DNA of 64,000 nt from Rhipicephalus microplus (GCF_043290135.1 NC_134702.1:80753817-80817816), one strand, 5' to 3'. Positions 44,310-55,030 are shown, numbered from the stretch's first letter. The notes: a model not told the origin generated them from the letters alone. Numbers and translations are program-made.

Positions 44310-45020
44310 TTGGCGCACGCGAATGGTGGCCAGTCGGTAGACGGCGCCCGATGAAAAGGGAAGTAAATGAAAAAAGGCTGCCCAGCACGCACAAAGCCGT
44401 TCTCCTCGGAACGCGTCTTTGTCGTCAAAACCCGTGAGCCTTTGTTCACCGTACCTTGTGCTGGGGAGTCACTCGCACGGTGGTAGCGCTCTCACGGTGA
44501 GCCATACTGAGAAATAAGTGGTCGCTGTCGCGACACCGCTCCCGACAAGATAATGTGGCGCCATGCTGCTACAATACGTGCGGATAGATGGTAGAATAGC
44601 GCCTACTAACTCCAGACAGCCGACCAGCCGTCTAGACAGGCTTGTTGACGCATGAAAGTATCTTTTAAGCTGTACAGTGTACGTCGACAAAATGACGGAG
44701 TTCTTAGCCGATGCTCGGAGGATATCATAGTGTGGGAACGCAGAAGCGGAGACCCATCTCTGAGGAAAGGGGAGTGTTTGCTGCATTGGTGGAGCATCGA
44801 GTTGAGGTTCATCCCACGAGGCTGTCTGAGATGAGACAGGAGGTATTTAATGAAGAGAAATGGAGATAAGGGGAGCTTGGTGCTCGAGAACGAGATCGGA
44901 AAGCGGGGACAGAGGTCGTGCTTAGCGCAAACTCTGATCCAAGGTTGATACTACACCGAAAAGTTGGTATCGATGTGTGGAGTATACGAAGGGCTCGGCA
45001 AGTAACGCCAACGTTAATAT
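44310..45020. other. Unrecognised spacer beside gypsy
   Basis: No family is recognised. An antisense 105-codon frame (44469-44786) shows no domain. Confidence 0.35.
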
Positions 45021-45154
45021 TGTTACGGGGTCAGTGACTTCTGTATAAACGCAATTACAGAGGAACAACCTCAGGCGAGGATCACAATGGCTCATTGGCA
45101 CACTCGCCCGCCTGTCAGCTGATTCCGTCCTTCATCTTCCTTTACTTCGTAACG
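45021..45154 (-). repeat. Probable LTR of gypsy remnant 1
   Basis: Read on the minus strand this follows a CCGGGGG-containing polypurine-like stretch. It starts GTTACGAAGTAAAGGAAGAT and ends CACTGACCCCGTAACA, so termini resemble TG...CA. Its first ~75 bases match the block at 48747-48846. It is short for an LTR, and the partner LTR is missing. Confidence 0.5.
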
Positions 45155-45364
45155 GGACCCCCGGGCGTTGGAGCACCGTCTTGGCGTGAGTCTGAAGAAG
45201 TGCGACAGAAGTAGGGTTTCATCTGCGAAACATGAACAATCTCAACAACTGACGAACTGGGTGACATATTGGAGTGCAATGACGCTATCTCGTAGTTGAC
45301 GTCGCTAACTTGACGTAAGACTATTTAGGGTCTGCGTATCGAGGCAAAAGTTTTTCCGAGAGAC

Positions 45365-46220
45365 TTACACGGCGACACGGTGACCAGTGGAGCATGCGGT
45401 CACCTGGGCAAACGTTATATTACGATGCTGGTGGTCATAGCGGGCTTTTTGCATATCCTGTGACCTGGTGAGACGAGACTGGGAAACTTGACGAGCCATG
45501 TGAGCCCGATCAATGGCTCCGCGAGCGTACTCGCAAGCAGATGGTTTGAGGGGTAAGGTGGTTTCAAATGGCAATAGGGGGACGCGACCATACAAAAGAT
45601 AAAAAGGTGAGAATCCCGTGGTGTCATGTCGAGATGAATTATATGCGAAAGTCAAATAGGCCAACGTGGTGTCCCAGTCCCGATTATCTTCGGAGACGTA
45701 CATGGAAAGCATATCTGTGAGCGTGTGGTTGAGACATTCAGTTAGGCCATTAGTTTGTGGGTGATAGGCGGTAGCTAGCTTATGCGCTGTGGCACACGAT
45801 CGAAGGAGGTCTTCGACAACTTTGGACAAGAAAGAGCGGCCACGGTCTGTAAGCAGCTGTCGGTATGTACCGTTGTGTAAGATGATGTCATGAAGAAGAA
45901 AATCTGCGACGTCAGTGGCGGAACTGGTTGGCATGGCCTTTGTTAGCACGTAACGGGTCGCATAATCTGTGGTGACGGCGATCCATTCATTTGCCAGTGT
46001 CGTCGTCAGAAAAGGGCCGAGAAGGTCGAGTCCCACGCGATGAAATGGTTCAAAGGGGACTTTGATTGGGTGAAGCTGTCCAGCTGGCAGCAAAGAAGGT
46101 CTTTTCCGGCACTGGCAGAGGTCGCAAGTGGCGACATATTGACGCACGGTGTGGTACAGTCCTGGCCAGAGGAACCAACGTCGCACGTGGTCGTATGTGA
46201 GGAAAACACCGAGGTGTCCC
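45365..46220 (-). pseudogene. Ty3/gypsy integrase, DDE core intact
   Basis: An open frame of about 273 codons. It begins inside the zinc finger (RRWFLWPGLYHTVRQYV, then CDLCQ giving the Cys pair). The catalytic core has its three acidic residues in GLDLLGP, LTDRG and TNGLTECLN, followed by FAYNSSRHDTTGFSPFYLLYG, typical of arthropod Ty3/gypsy. Its role in an intact element is to join element DNA to the chromosome. The His part of the zinc finger lies on the far side of the insertion at 46221-47906, so this cannot be made as one protein. The reading frame closes early, near 45365, before the usual C-terminus. The long open core suggests moderate age. Confidence 0.93.
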
Positions 46221-46459
46221 TATTGGAAAAATTGCCATGGGGGATACTGGAAAACATGGTGGGCGTAGTGGAAATATTAGTGGGCATGGTGGAAATAATA
46301 GTGGGCATGGTGGAAATTATGATGGCTATGGTGGGACGTAGTGGAAAATATGGTGGTTATGCCGGGACATACTGGGTGGTATGGTGTACAGATGATGGGT
46401 AAAGTGGAAATGATGGTGGAAAGCAGAGGCTAGATAGTGGGCAATAATGGGACACTCTG

Positions 46460-46738
46460 CCCACCATTGCGATAATGCTGGGAAGCCCTAAGCATATGGT
46501 GGGTGGTGCTTATTATGGTGGGCTACATGGTGTACCAAGCTGAGAAACTCTTCCCACCATTGCGATAATGCTGGGAAGCACTAAGCAGATGATGGGTGCT
46601 GCTTGTGATGGTGGGCCACATGGTGTACCAAGCTGAGAAGCTCTGCCCACCATCGCGATAATGTTGGGAAGCAGTAAGCAGATGATGGGTGGGCTTATAA
46701 TGGCGGGCAAATGATATAGTGTACCAAGCTGGGATCTG
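46460..46738. repeat. Three 93-bp tandem repeats
   Basis: Units start at CCCACCAT, positions 46460, 46553 and 46646 (period 93). Each holds GCGATAATG.TGGGAAGC, an ATGGTGGG-like block and GTGTACCAAGCTG. They sit in the left subterminal zone of the insertion. Confidence 0.88.
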
Positions 46739-47587
46739 TACACTACATGTTCTACCATCATGATTTCCACCAAAGGTTAGGCCTACTGACCGAGCCCGTA
46801 CAATTGTGTTATCCGTGCTTCCGGGTTTCAGAATACACGATTACGACGATTAAGTATGACAATACCTGTAGCGCAGCCATATGGCATCAATTAACCTAAA
46901 TGAAGTATTTTTCATTGTATATGCTGTTCGCTCAAGAAGCAACAAACATCGATGCGACGCGATTAAAGCACTCCCAGAGAACGTAATTTAGTGTCTTCTC
47001 ACCGACAGCCGCCGGTCGCACTCGCCGGCACTTCTCTAGCTTTGTACGAGAACTCAGACGTGGCAATTCATGTGCTTGGTGAACCATTATGATAGCGTAA
47101 TGTTTCCGGTACACTGCATTCGTTTTGGCCAAGCCGTTATGTAGTTGTTGCTTTAGCGAAAGAGCAACAGCATTGCGCTGGCGCGACTGCCCTCTACATT
47201 GCGCGAAAAGCATCCCAATACTCACTCAAATAAATTAGGCGGGCGTATCTATGAAATAAGCCTAGAAGCGTCATAAAGCGTGAGCAGATGTCGCCCTTTA
47301 GAACGAGCGCGAAACGGATATTAAACTTGGCAGACCCCGCCGGTAAACTGTTGCTGCTCCCCAGTCCACTTGGTTTTTTTTCCTTTAAGTTGTGAATTGT
47401 AAAAAAATAGCACTAGTGCCAATAACATAGTGGCAATCGTTACAGGGCGCAGTTGCTTGTGTTTAATAAATGTGCAATTTTTAGTAGCAGGTGTAGATCT
47501 TGTCTATGTTGTGTAGACGACAAACATCTTAAGTTGAACCTTAAGTTTGTACGCCAACTAAGTATTTAACACGCAACCATCGTCATG

Positions 47588-47665
47588 TTGGTGTGGCGCA
47601 GTGGTTAGCGTCTTCAAATGGGAATCCGCAGGTTGCACGTTCGATCCTCCGTGGCGCCTTGTTTT
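47588..47665 (+). repeat. tRNA-like SINE with T-rich tail
   Basis: GGTGTGGCGCAGTGGTTAGC (box A-like) and CACGTTCGATCCTCC (box B-like), then a T run. Lies inside the DNA-transposon-like insertion, so it is younger than that insertion or was carried with it. Confidence 0.75.
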
Positions 47666-47906
47666 TTTTTTTTTACGGGACGGGTGTTTTTTTATACCGT
47701 TTTTATAGAATTCTTTTTTATTTTTTGTGGCAGCTCGTCACGGTGATTCTGACGTCATTTTGCGCTCAAGTGTTGCCGGCACTGCAGCACCCACCATACC
47801 CACCATGCGCCATGGTGGGTGTTTCCCACCATTCACCCACTACATTAATCCACTATAATGGTGGGTGGTGGTTTCCACCATGCCCACCATTCGTTTTTTT
47901 CCGATA

Positions 47907-48483
47907 GGGGTCCCGCTGTTGGTGCGTCGTGAAGTTGTTTAAGTATGGCAGGCCGTAGATGACGGAAAATGACAAGAAAAAGCTCAGGGCCTTCAGTGCT
48001 GACGTTGCAGCGGTAGAGGATGCCGTCATTCAGCACGAACATACGGTATTCGGCGTCATGGCTGTTAGACTGGATGGCGTCGATGATAGTGCGCACTGAC
48101 GAATAACGTCGTGTTTCAATGCTCTTATCGCTGATATCAGTAAACGCCATCATTCTGCTCTCCAGGTCAGTCGCAACGGGATCAGGAGGGTCCACCGGAT
48201 GAAGAGAAAGACAGTCTGAGTCTTTGTACAAACGGCCAGACTTGTAGCTGACGCTAAACAAAAATTCCTGAAGCCTCAAAGCCCAGCAACCCAGACGTCC
48301 CGTCGGGACCTTCAGAGAAGTAAGCCAGCAGAGGGCGTGGTGGTCCGTAACGACGGAAAACATGTGACCATATAAATATGGCCGGAACTTGGTGATGGCC
48401 CAAACTAAAGCTAAACACTCTCTCTCAGTGATAGAATAATTCATCTCAGGGGGAAAAAGCAGGCGACGGGCGTAAGCTACCAC
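47907..48483 (-). pseudogene. Ty3/gypsy RNase H and start of integrase zinc finger
   Basis: The minus frame reads NYSITERECLALVWAITKFR and PYLYG, VVTDHHALCWL, and RLQEFLFSVSYKSGR, the RNase H of Ty3/gypsy. The linker ends ILKQLHDAPTAG, whose His starts the integrase zinc finger. At 47906 the frame passes into the DNA-transposon insertion, so the last residues of the open frame are not gypsy. RNase H degrades the RNA strand during reverse transcription. A frameshift near 48590 (a G run, plus strand) separates it from the RT part. Confidence 0.9.
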
Positions 48484-48559
48484 GTACTGTCTGCCGCGGT
48501 GCCACTGAGCGAGAACTGCGCCAATACCGTGGCCACTGGCGTCGGTATGAACTTCTGTG

Positions 48560-48746
48560 GCAGGAGAAGGATTAAAGTGGGCAAGTATGGGGGGGGGGGC
48601 GTTGTTAAGCAGCCGATGAGAGCGGTGAACTGTTGAGCATGCTCAGGGCCCCATGAGAATTTGGTATCCTTCTTCAGCAAATCTGTAAGTGGCCTGGCAA
48701 CGTTGGCGAAGTTTTTCACAAAAAGACGAAAGTATGAACATAAGCC
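48560..48746 (-). pseudogene. Ty3/gypsy RT-RNase H connection, truncated
   Basis: GLCSYFRLFVKNFANVARPL, then TDLLKKDTKFSWG and QQFTALIGCLTT: the segment just after RT in Ty3/gypsy pol. The motifs A-C of RT are missing. The sequence ends exactly where TGTTACGAAG begins on the plus strand (48747). The proline-rich piece before the frameshift reflects the G run at 48589-48598. Confidence 0.88.
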
Positions 48747-49013
48747 TGTTACGAAGTAAAGGAAGATGAAGGACAGAATCACAATGGCTGAATGGCACAC
48801 TCGCGCGCCTGTCGATTCTGTCCCTCATCTTCCTTTACTTCGTCACAATATCAATACAGGCCAGAGCTTACTGTGCGGTTGGTTTAGTGCTCACCCCGGC
48901 CTTTGTTTGTAAATAAGTGTCAGTGTGTAAATAAACCAAAGTTTGCTAGGAAGTGAGCAAGCAGTCCAGTCCTTCAACGTGTCGTCGTGATCATCTAAAC
49001 CATCGGGATTACA
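48747..49013 (+). repeat. Hairpin block and probable solo-LTR-like sequence
   Basis: 48747-48846 is nearly self-complementary: the arm ACGAAGTAAAGGAAGATGA at 48751-48769 pairs with TCATCTTCCTTTACTTCGT, and GGACAGAATC pairs with GATTCTGTCC. The outer bases are TGTTACG...CGTCACA. It is followed by GTAAATAAACC-type signals and TCGTCGTGATCATC, ending TTACA near 49013, which resembles the end of a gypsy LTR. No 5-bp TSD is seen. Confidence 0.5.
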
Positions 49014-49019
49014 TCCATC

Positions 49020-50890
49020 ATCCGAATCTTAACTCCATTTATTGAAGTCCCCTTTTCAGCATTTAAAGTCTTGATACACCTCCTACTGTCGTGTGAAAAC
49101 ATTAGGAAAGTCATTTCATCTAGGTTGAGACTGTTTTTAAGGTTGACTTAGTCGGAGAAATGTAAAGTACTTACGAATTTGCACAAAAGCAGTGAGCCTT
49201 CACAACATTTACTTCAATTTTTTTTCTAAGCGCACCGAAACTTGGACAAGATGAAGTAGATAGAAAAACGCGTACACTCACAAATGATGTTCTATTAAGC
49301 AAAAAAGGTACATGATTCCTCGCGCATGCCTAACAGAGCAAGGCGCAACAAACCTACTCGTATTGGAATTATTGAAAGATACTACAAGCGCTACGTGCTT
49401 ATATACTTGTAATCATTATTGTGCAGCACAAAAAACTCTAAATGACCAACAACAAAATGACCCAACTCACAAGAGTGCTGCTTCATTTACTTGCTTTTGG
49501 TATTTATCGCTTGCAATGGTCCGAAGAGCGAAAGGAGCTTTCGAAAAGCAAAGACAAACGTGTAGGGAAGATAAAGGAAACATAAATGAAGAACGAGAAA
49601 AAAACTCTAAATGAACCTAGCTGCGTTGTTCACGTTGAAAACAAACTTTTTAGCAATTTTACCGGGATTAAAAAAAGGCACGTGACATTTCTTCTCGTTT
49701 ATTGATTTTTTTTACTTTCTAGCCGAGTTGCGTCGACGTGAACTTTCACGTTTTGTATCTCCGTTCACGTTTTGTATCTCCGACCCCGTCGCATTAAAGC
49801 TCCGCTTTCAGAGATCTCCAAGCAGCGGCGCTCTCGTAGCGAGCACCATGATGGTGTGCGAAGAGTGGCGTCACGTGGAGAACTGAGATAATGCTCGGTT
49901 ACCAGCCAGTGCTTTTGCAGAACGGTGAATTCAAGCTAAAAAAAGAGATTTTGTTCCTATTTTATGTAGGGCCTAATTTCAGCGGAGACAATAGACTAGT
50001 GTTGTATCTGAGAAAATATGTTCGTTGGATACCTAAAGTTGTAAAATGCAGCAGCGTGCACAAGAACCTCGAGAACTGGTAAATGTGCTCCCCTGTATTT
50101 CCCATTTGAATCTTTTCTTGCTCTCTCTCTTGTTCTTTTTTTTTTGTACGGCAACTCTTTCCTAACCTAAATTATCGTGGGTCCGCACTGGGAAGTCGTG
50201 GTTCTACGCTTTCTATAGTTCTTTTTTGAACTTTTAGGCGAGAAACGAGTGCAGAGCGCATAAACGTATGCAAATGAGACTAAACCACTGCGTGCAAAGT
50301 TCAGCAGATGGCAAGAAAATCGCCATGCTGCTACTTCTTACGCTTCTACTTTTACTTGCATCACCTGATATGTCTTGCGCACGGAGTCTCGCCTCTTGGG
50401 ATGGTTTCAAATTACACACCACCGACCCATTAACATCTGTAGAATTCAAGCAAAAAAAAAACAATGTGTGAGAAGTAACCAGAACAACGACCCATCATTT
50501 TTATTTAGATTTCTTTTTCTCTTCTTTTTACAGAAACCTCCGCATATGCAAGTCATGTTATCTTTTTATCATGTGGGCTGCGTACAACATTCGAATTACT
50601 AAAGATAAACACACCTCAAGATCCAAGCAGTTATAAACGAAACCATGGCGTGAGGTACATTCGAGCTTTGAAGACACCTCATCGGTAAAAGTAGTAGAGC
50701 ACGAATGACTTTCATTGTCTCCCTGTCTCGAGAGGAGAGAAATTTGGGTCCATCCACAGAGCCCTATGCTTTGGTGCATGTCTATCTTTTTTTCTTTTTT
50801 GAAGAAATAAGAGATGCATATTTTAGCGCTTCCACATGTACGTCCCTTATGACTAATCAGGTTGTGCAATCATGTAGAAAAATTAGAAAA
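49020..50890. other. No supported gene; spacer
   Basis: AT-rich with no known family. The plus frame 49312-49614 (100 codons) is Lys/Glu/Asn-rich at its end and unrecognised. Confidence 0.4.
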
Positions 50891-50896
50891 TAAAAA

Positions 50897-51390
50897 ATGC
50901 CGCCATATCCACGAAGTGAATGATGATGAGTGGGCGAAGTTCCGGAGGTAAACCTGGTAAACCATGAATCCTCCTTACATTTTGCCCACTCGATTTTATT
51001 GCAACGCTCCCCCTAGCGCACGTCGCCGCACTATATCGAACGATGACACGCGCCATATGTGGCATCATTCCTATTTTATAACACCTCGCATCTTTCATAA
51101 TCAACTACACGTACCGCCGTCTAGTTTATAACATCTTCAATCTTTTGGACGGACGGACGGACGGACGGATGCATGGATGGATGGATGGATGGATGGATGG
51201 ATGGATGGATGGATGGATGGATGGATGGATGGATGGATGGATGGACGGACGGATGGACGGATGGACGGATGGATATGGCTGTACCCTTTAGATCGGCCGG
51301 TGGCTAGCGTAATACTTAGAACTGAACGAGAGGTGGCTACATACAGGGGACGCACAGCCCACGCCTTAAGGAGCTTCGCTCCTAAAAAAT
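50897..51390 (+). mobile_element. Microsatellite-carrying element, complete-looking (copy 3)
   Basis: Left module: A-rich lead, CCGCCATATCCACGAAGTGA, then TGATGATGAGTGGGCGAAGT. A middle of ~190 bp includes CACGTACCGCCGTCTAG, the same M module seen at 22020 and 60415. A GGAC/GGAT array lies at 51147-51276. The right part has CAGGGGACGCACAGCCCACG and ends AAGGAGCTTCGCTCCTAAAA. The GCGAAG and CTTCGC blocks are subterminal inverted repeats. About 490 bp, non-coding. Confidence 0.7.
51147..51276. repeat. Tetranucleotide array (GGAC)n(GGAT)n
   Basis: About 130 bp inside the element at 50897-51390; GGAT units predominate with GGAC at both ends. Confidence 0.97.
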
Positions 51391-51429
51391 GCCAGGCCTG
51401 CGCGGAAGGCACAGCCCTGTCGCAGTGAT

Positions 51430-52085
51430 TGCTAGAAGACCGGCCTTTCAGAGCCTTTTCAAAACTCATTGGGTAACTACTGCAAGCACATTTGCTTGAT
51501 GCCCACTTGGGCCTTATTAATAAACTTTTGGGTAGTAGGCCAGCATTCGCTATGCTATGTATGCTAATTATCGTCATTCTTCTGAGAAGCGTAGTAACCG
51601 CTAAACACTTGCAAGGAATTTCGTGCCAATTCTTCATGCAGTGGCTGAGGACGACGAGGAATCATGGCTGAAGTGGGTATGCGCCACAGGTAATGGAGGA
51701 ACAAGAACAAGCTTTGTAATGGTTTGGAGCATTGGATGGCCCACTGATTACGCTATTTGAATTGCGCGATGACTAGTTGTCACTTCGCTGTTTTAAAACG
51801 CTCTACAAGTCATAATAACGTGACTGCTTTCCCGACATCAAACCTTCCTAAGAGAAATTTGCCAACAAGTCGCAAGCACCAGCGTAACTCAGTTCTACAA
51901 TACTGGGCTGGCACCTAACAGACCCAGGTTTCGACCCCCGCTGTGTCTTTGGTGCTAGGTAATTTTTTTTTCTAATTTCGCGCGATGTAGTTACGGATAC
52001 CGGTTGTGGCGGCGGTGGACAACTGCGCGTGACCCAAGTTGTGATCTCATAACACCTTTCACTGTAAAAGAGCACTTAACGCTGT
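51430..52085 (-). repeat. Composite repeat, copy C (inverted, partial)
   Basis: The reverse complement matches the right half of copies A and B. Shared blocks include GGCTTACAAAGCTTG-type CATTACAAAGCTTGTTC, GAAGAATGACGA, the tRNA-like module (51885-51965 on plus: CGTAACTCAGTTCTACAATA and CAGGTTTCGACCCCC) and CGGTGGCGGC-type blocks. It is uninterrupted at the point where copy A holds the microsatellite element. Confidence 0.72.
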
Positions 52086-52089
52086 AAAA

Positions 52090-53890
52090 AAATGACTGTG
52101 TGGCTGGCATATACGTGTTTACTAGTTGCTCTGAAGAGAACTCCAACTAGATGTGAGAGCATGTTACGAAATCGTTGCCAGAGAATCACTCTGTCACGAT
52201 TTCAAATGGCGGTATATAAGGCAGCATTGTTCTGGCTCACCTGAAGAACGCCCACGCTTACCTTGACTCAATTTTCAGACGAGAAAGTGATATGTCTTGA
52301 AAAGGGACGGTGCTTTGAGCGCACTGTCGCGAATATGTTTAGGAAAAACTGGTGAACGATTTAGAGTACTTGAAACTCTACTATGATAGAGCACCAGGTG
52401 GTCCCGTGGGCCTCTGATACACAAAGGATGAGGAACACCGCAAACATTGATCGCCCACGCTACTGTGTTTAGAAAATATTTTTAACAATTTCGAGTACTT
52501 CGTAATCAACTACGGGAGAGTACTAAGCCGTCCCGCTTTGCTTAAAATGGCAACCTCAAATGTGACTGGAAGCACACTAAACAATCTTCGGAAACACTGG
52601 AGTGCTTAAGGTAAGATGAATGTCACAGCGTAATCACTTGCAACATAATCTTGCAAGCACCTTCTACTGGACCATAGATCGTGAAGTTTTCGAGCAAGAG
52701 CTTGAGAGTGAACTGATAACATACATGCTTTCCTAAAGAAATATTACACAATATTTTTATATTGCGCAACTTCCCTAAATATGAAAACGTGTCATATTAG
52801 GCAACACTATGACTACTTCGTGAATCACCACCCCTAAAATTGCAAGGTCGAGAAATATAAGTAGACCATGGTTTCTCTTCAAATGTTATCTTGCGTACCG
52901 TGCACAAAAAGATGAGCTACAGAAAAACTATGAACGAAAAGCACCTTTAGTCAGAAAGGGGCAAAAAATGCTTTCTGCTCAGTGCACATAAAATCGATCT
53001 TTCATAGGGCCGGTACTTCGGCTAGGCATCTGAATAATATTGCAAAGAATAATCACTGAAGCAGCAGCAATTGATGAAAGCAACTCAATTGGCGAACCGT
53101 CAGCGGAATTAACAAAAAAATAGTCTTGTTCAAATAGCACACGCACTGTTGTTAGTCTTAGGAAAGCGGTTGCGTGTCGTGGTGATTGGGGTCGGTGGCA
53201 GCGTTTAGACTTTGGGCGGACGATGCGTCGTGTACGTAGTCATTTATCTGTTTCCTCAAAGTAAACTACCAGCTTGAAATCATTGCTTACTTTCGTTGTT
53301 CTTTCTATCCATACCTATTTGTGTGCCCTGTACACAAATTTACAACACTAATTTCATATCACCACCGGCAACACCAAATCAGGTGTTATTCGGCCTAGAA
53401 TCACAAAAATGTTATCAAAAGTTTTCATGCGTGCAGTGTTAAATATATTATGCGCATTCTGGTATAAGCGAGCCTAAGAAAATTATTCACCCATCGAACG
53501 GCTTAGTAGAGATGTGAAATGAAACACAAGAACCAGTGGCGCTCACGTGGTCGCAAGACCAAATATGCGAGCAAGCACAAATCGAATGACTGTGCGTTTA
53601 TTCAGCTGACACTAATATTGATGATGCCGTAAGGTTTAAAGCAATCACGTCAGTTTCTTTTCATCCACCTTCGGTTTTTATTGTTCAGCTAACGTTTAAG
53701 TCTTGTCATAGAGCTCACTCACGAAATAAAGGTCATTGATGAATAGTGTATTTATGAAGGTGTGGAAAGGCGAAGTAATCCGAAAATGTGATGGAAGTAC
53801 AAAAAAAAATGGCAGATCCGACGTACAGTGGAAATCGATTATATGCGATGCACGAATGAGAAAGGTTGATATGTCACTTTAAAATCAGCA
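52090..53890. other. No supported gene; spacer
   Basis: Few open frames and no recognised family. A longer reach without any motif than most of the window; it may hold unique sequence. Confidence 0.4.
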
Positions 53891-53899
53891 CAACGTTAC

Positions 53900-55020
53900 G
53901 AGGTGGAGGTAAATGATGCCATACATGACTTCCGTGTGAGGACTATCATGTTGGGATGTGTCGTTTACCTTCGTCATCTATTCACGTCACTTGGTACCAA
54001 GTTTAGTCTATGTGGAACTAGTGAAACGACTGTGAGCACGCTATGAGCATGGTACGTTGTCATGTTCTTACATGACACGCGTGTCAGGATTATCATGTTT
54101 GCACCAGTCATATACTTTCGTCAACCATTGACATCACGTAACACTAAATTTAGTATATGTGGAGCTAGCGAAACGGCTGCGAGCGCATCATGAAAGGCCT
54201 TCGTTCCATCATGAAAGGCCAGCGTGAACGTGCGTCAACGCTAATCCAATGTCGCGTTGACGCACGCGCACGATGGGCACAGAGACGCTGTGTTAGCAAA
54301 CGCGAGCACTGTATAGTCTGACGCCAGGCGCGACCAGCACGGACCGACGTCAACTGGCGCGAAATGCGACATGCTGCATTTCGCGCCGATGCGCTGCCCA
54401 GACAACACTGCATCTACCTCTTTGCATGACGAAGGAACGCCAGACGCGCTGAAACGCGCATGCAGCAACGCAGCGCGGCGCGTGCCTGCGAGTATATGGC
54501 AGGACCGGCGCCTGGCGTAGCAACGCTGGCCTGACGCGACGAAACGAACGCCGGCGAACACGCACACCGCGTCACGTCGGAATGAATATGTGCATTGACT
54601 TTGGCATGTAGTCATGTTCGCACATGACACGCATCTCATGTTTATCATGTTTGCTTTAGTACACCATACCTTCGTCATCCATTATCGTCTCGCAATACCA
54701 AATTCGGTACATGTGACGCTAGCGAAACGGCTGCAAGCGCTTCATAAGCGTGGCATGTAGTCATCTTATTACATAACACGCATGTCACGATTTTCATGTT
54801 AGGGTCTGTCACTTGCGTTCGCCATGCAATCATGCCATACCATACTAGTTTCGCAACATGCCATGTAAACGAAAACACCGCAAGAGCTGCAGGACCATGA
54901 AATGTAAATTATGAAATTCATGACATACATTTAATGATATGCTTTTCATGCACTCATGTTATGCCATACCAAGTTTGGCATCGATATCATTCTCGAAATG
55001 CAAGGAGAGCTAAATGTCGT
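53900..55020 (+). repeat. ~165-bp minisatellite, about four diverged units
   Basis: Units share CATGACACGC.TGTCA, ATTATCATGTTTG, CTTTCGTCA/CCTTCGTCATC, TACCAA.TTT.GTA and GCTAGCGAAACGGCTGC.AGCGC. Starts are near 53905, 54065, 54605 and 54770. The series is interrupted by a GC-rich block (54175-54590) and passes into a GGAT array at 55031. Confidence 0.8.
54175..54590. other. GC-rich insertion with short palindromes
   Basis: Sits inside the minisatellite between CATCATGAA and GGCATGTAG blocks. GGCGCGAAATGC at 54356-54367 pairs with 54376-54387, and TGCGTCAACG at 54231-54240 pairs with 54255-54264. It is dense in GCG/CGC. The minus-strand frame 54241-54678 is Cys/Arg/Ser-rich and unrecognised. 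Probably a separate mobile element. Confidence 0.5.
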
Positions 55021-55030
55021 AGGCGGATAG

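Larger units (their letters stand above)
46221..47906 (+). mobile_element. Non-autonomous DNA-transposon-like insertion with CCCACCAT subterminal repeats
   Basis: Inserted into the gypsy zinc finger. Ends are inverted and imperfect: TATTGGAAAAATTGCCATGG at the left, TATCGGAAAAAAACGAATGG at the right (read inward). Flanks GGTGTCCC (46213-46220) and GGGGTCCC (47907-47914) differ at one base, an 8-bp TSD. Both ends are packed with ATGGTGGG/CCCACCAT motifs, roughly 46250-46790 on the left and 47790-47895 on the right. The middle has no transposase; an antisense 97-codon frame (46932-47225) is unrecognised. TSD length and subterminal repeats suggest a hAT-like element, but the termini are not diagnostic. 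Confidence 0.78.
45021..48746 (-). mobile_element. Ty3/gypsy retrotransposon remnant 1, interrupted
   Basis: On the minus strand the order is RT end, RNase H, zinc finger, integrase, and a terminal block, the normal Ty3/gypsy pol order. The RT N-terminal half, protease and gag are missing: the copy stops at 48746 against a hairpin/LTR-like block. A 1,686-bp DNA-transposon-like insertion (46221-47906) splits the integrase zinc finger. The last ~134 bp (45021-45154), with TGTTACG at one edge and CGTAAC at the other, are LTR-like. No flanking duplication was found. Confidence 0.88.

Noticed and set aside
46460..46738. A possible CRISPR-like repeat array
   Set aside because: Three adjoining 93-bp units with no spacer between them, in a eukaryotic transposon.
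47588..47665. A possible tRNA gene followed by a T-run terminator
   Set aside because: Box A and B are present, but I could not pair an acceptor stem or anticodon arm, and it lies inside a transposon-like insertion.
54241..54678. A 145-codon Cys-rich minus-strand frame
   Set aside because: Covers the GC-rich palindrome block plus minisatellite; the cysteine pattern is irregular and does not resemble a known small secreted protein, and there is no convincing signal peptide.
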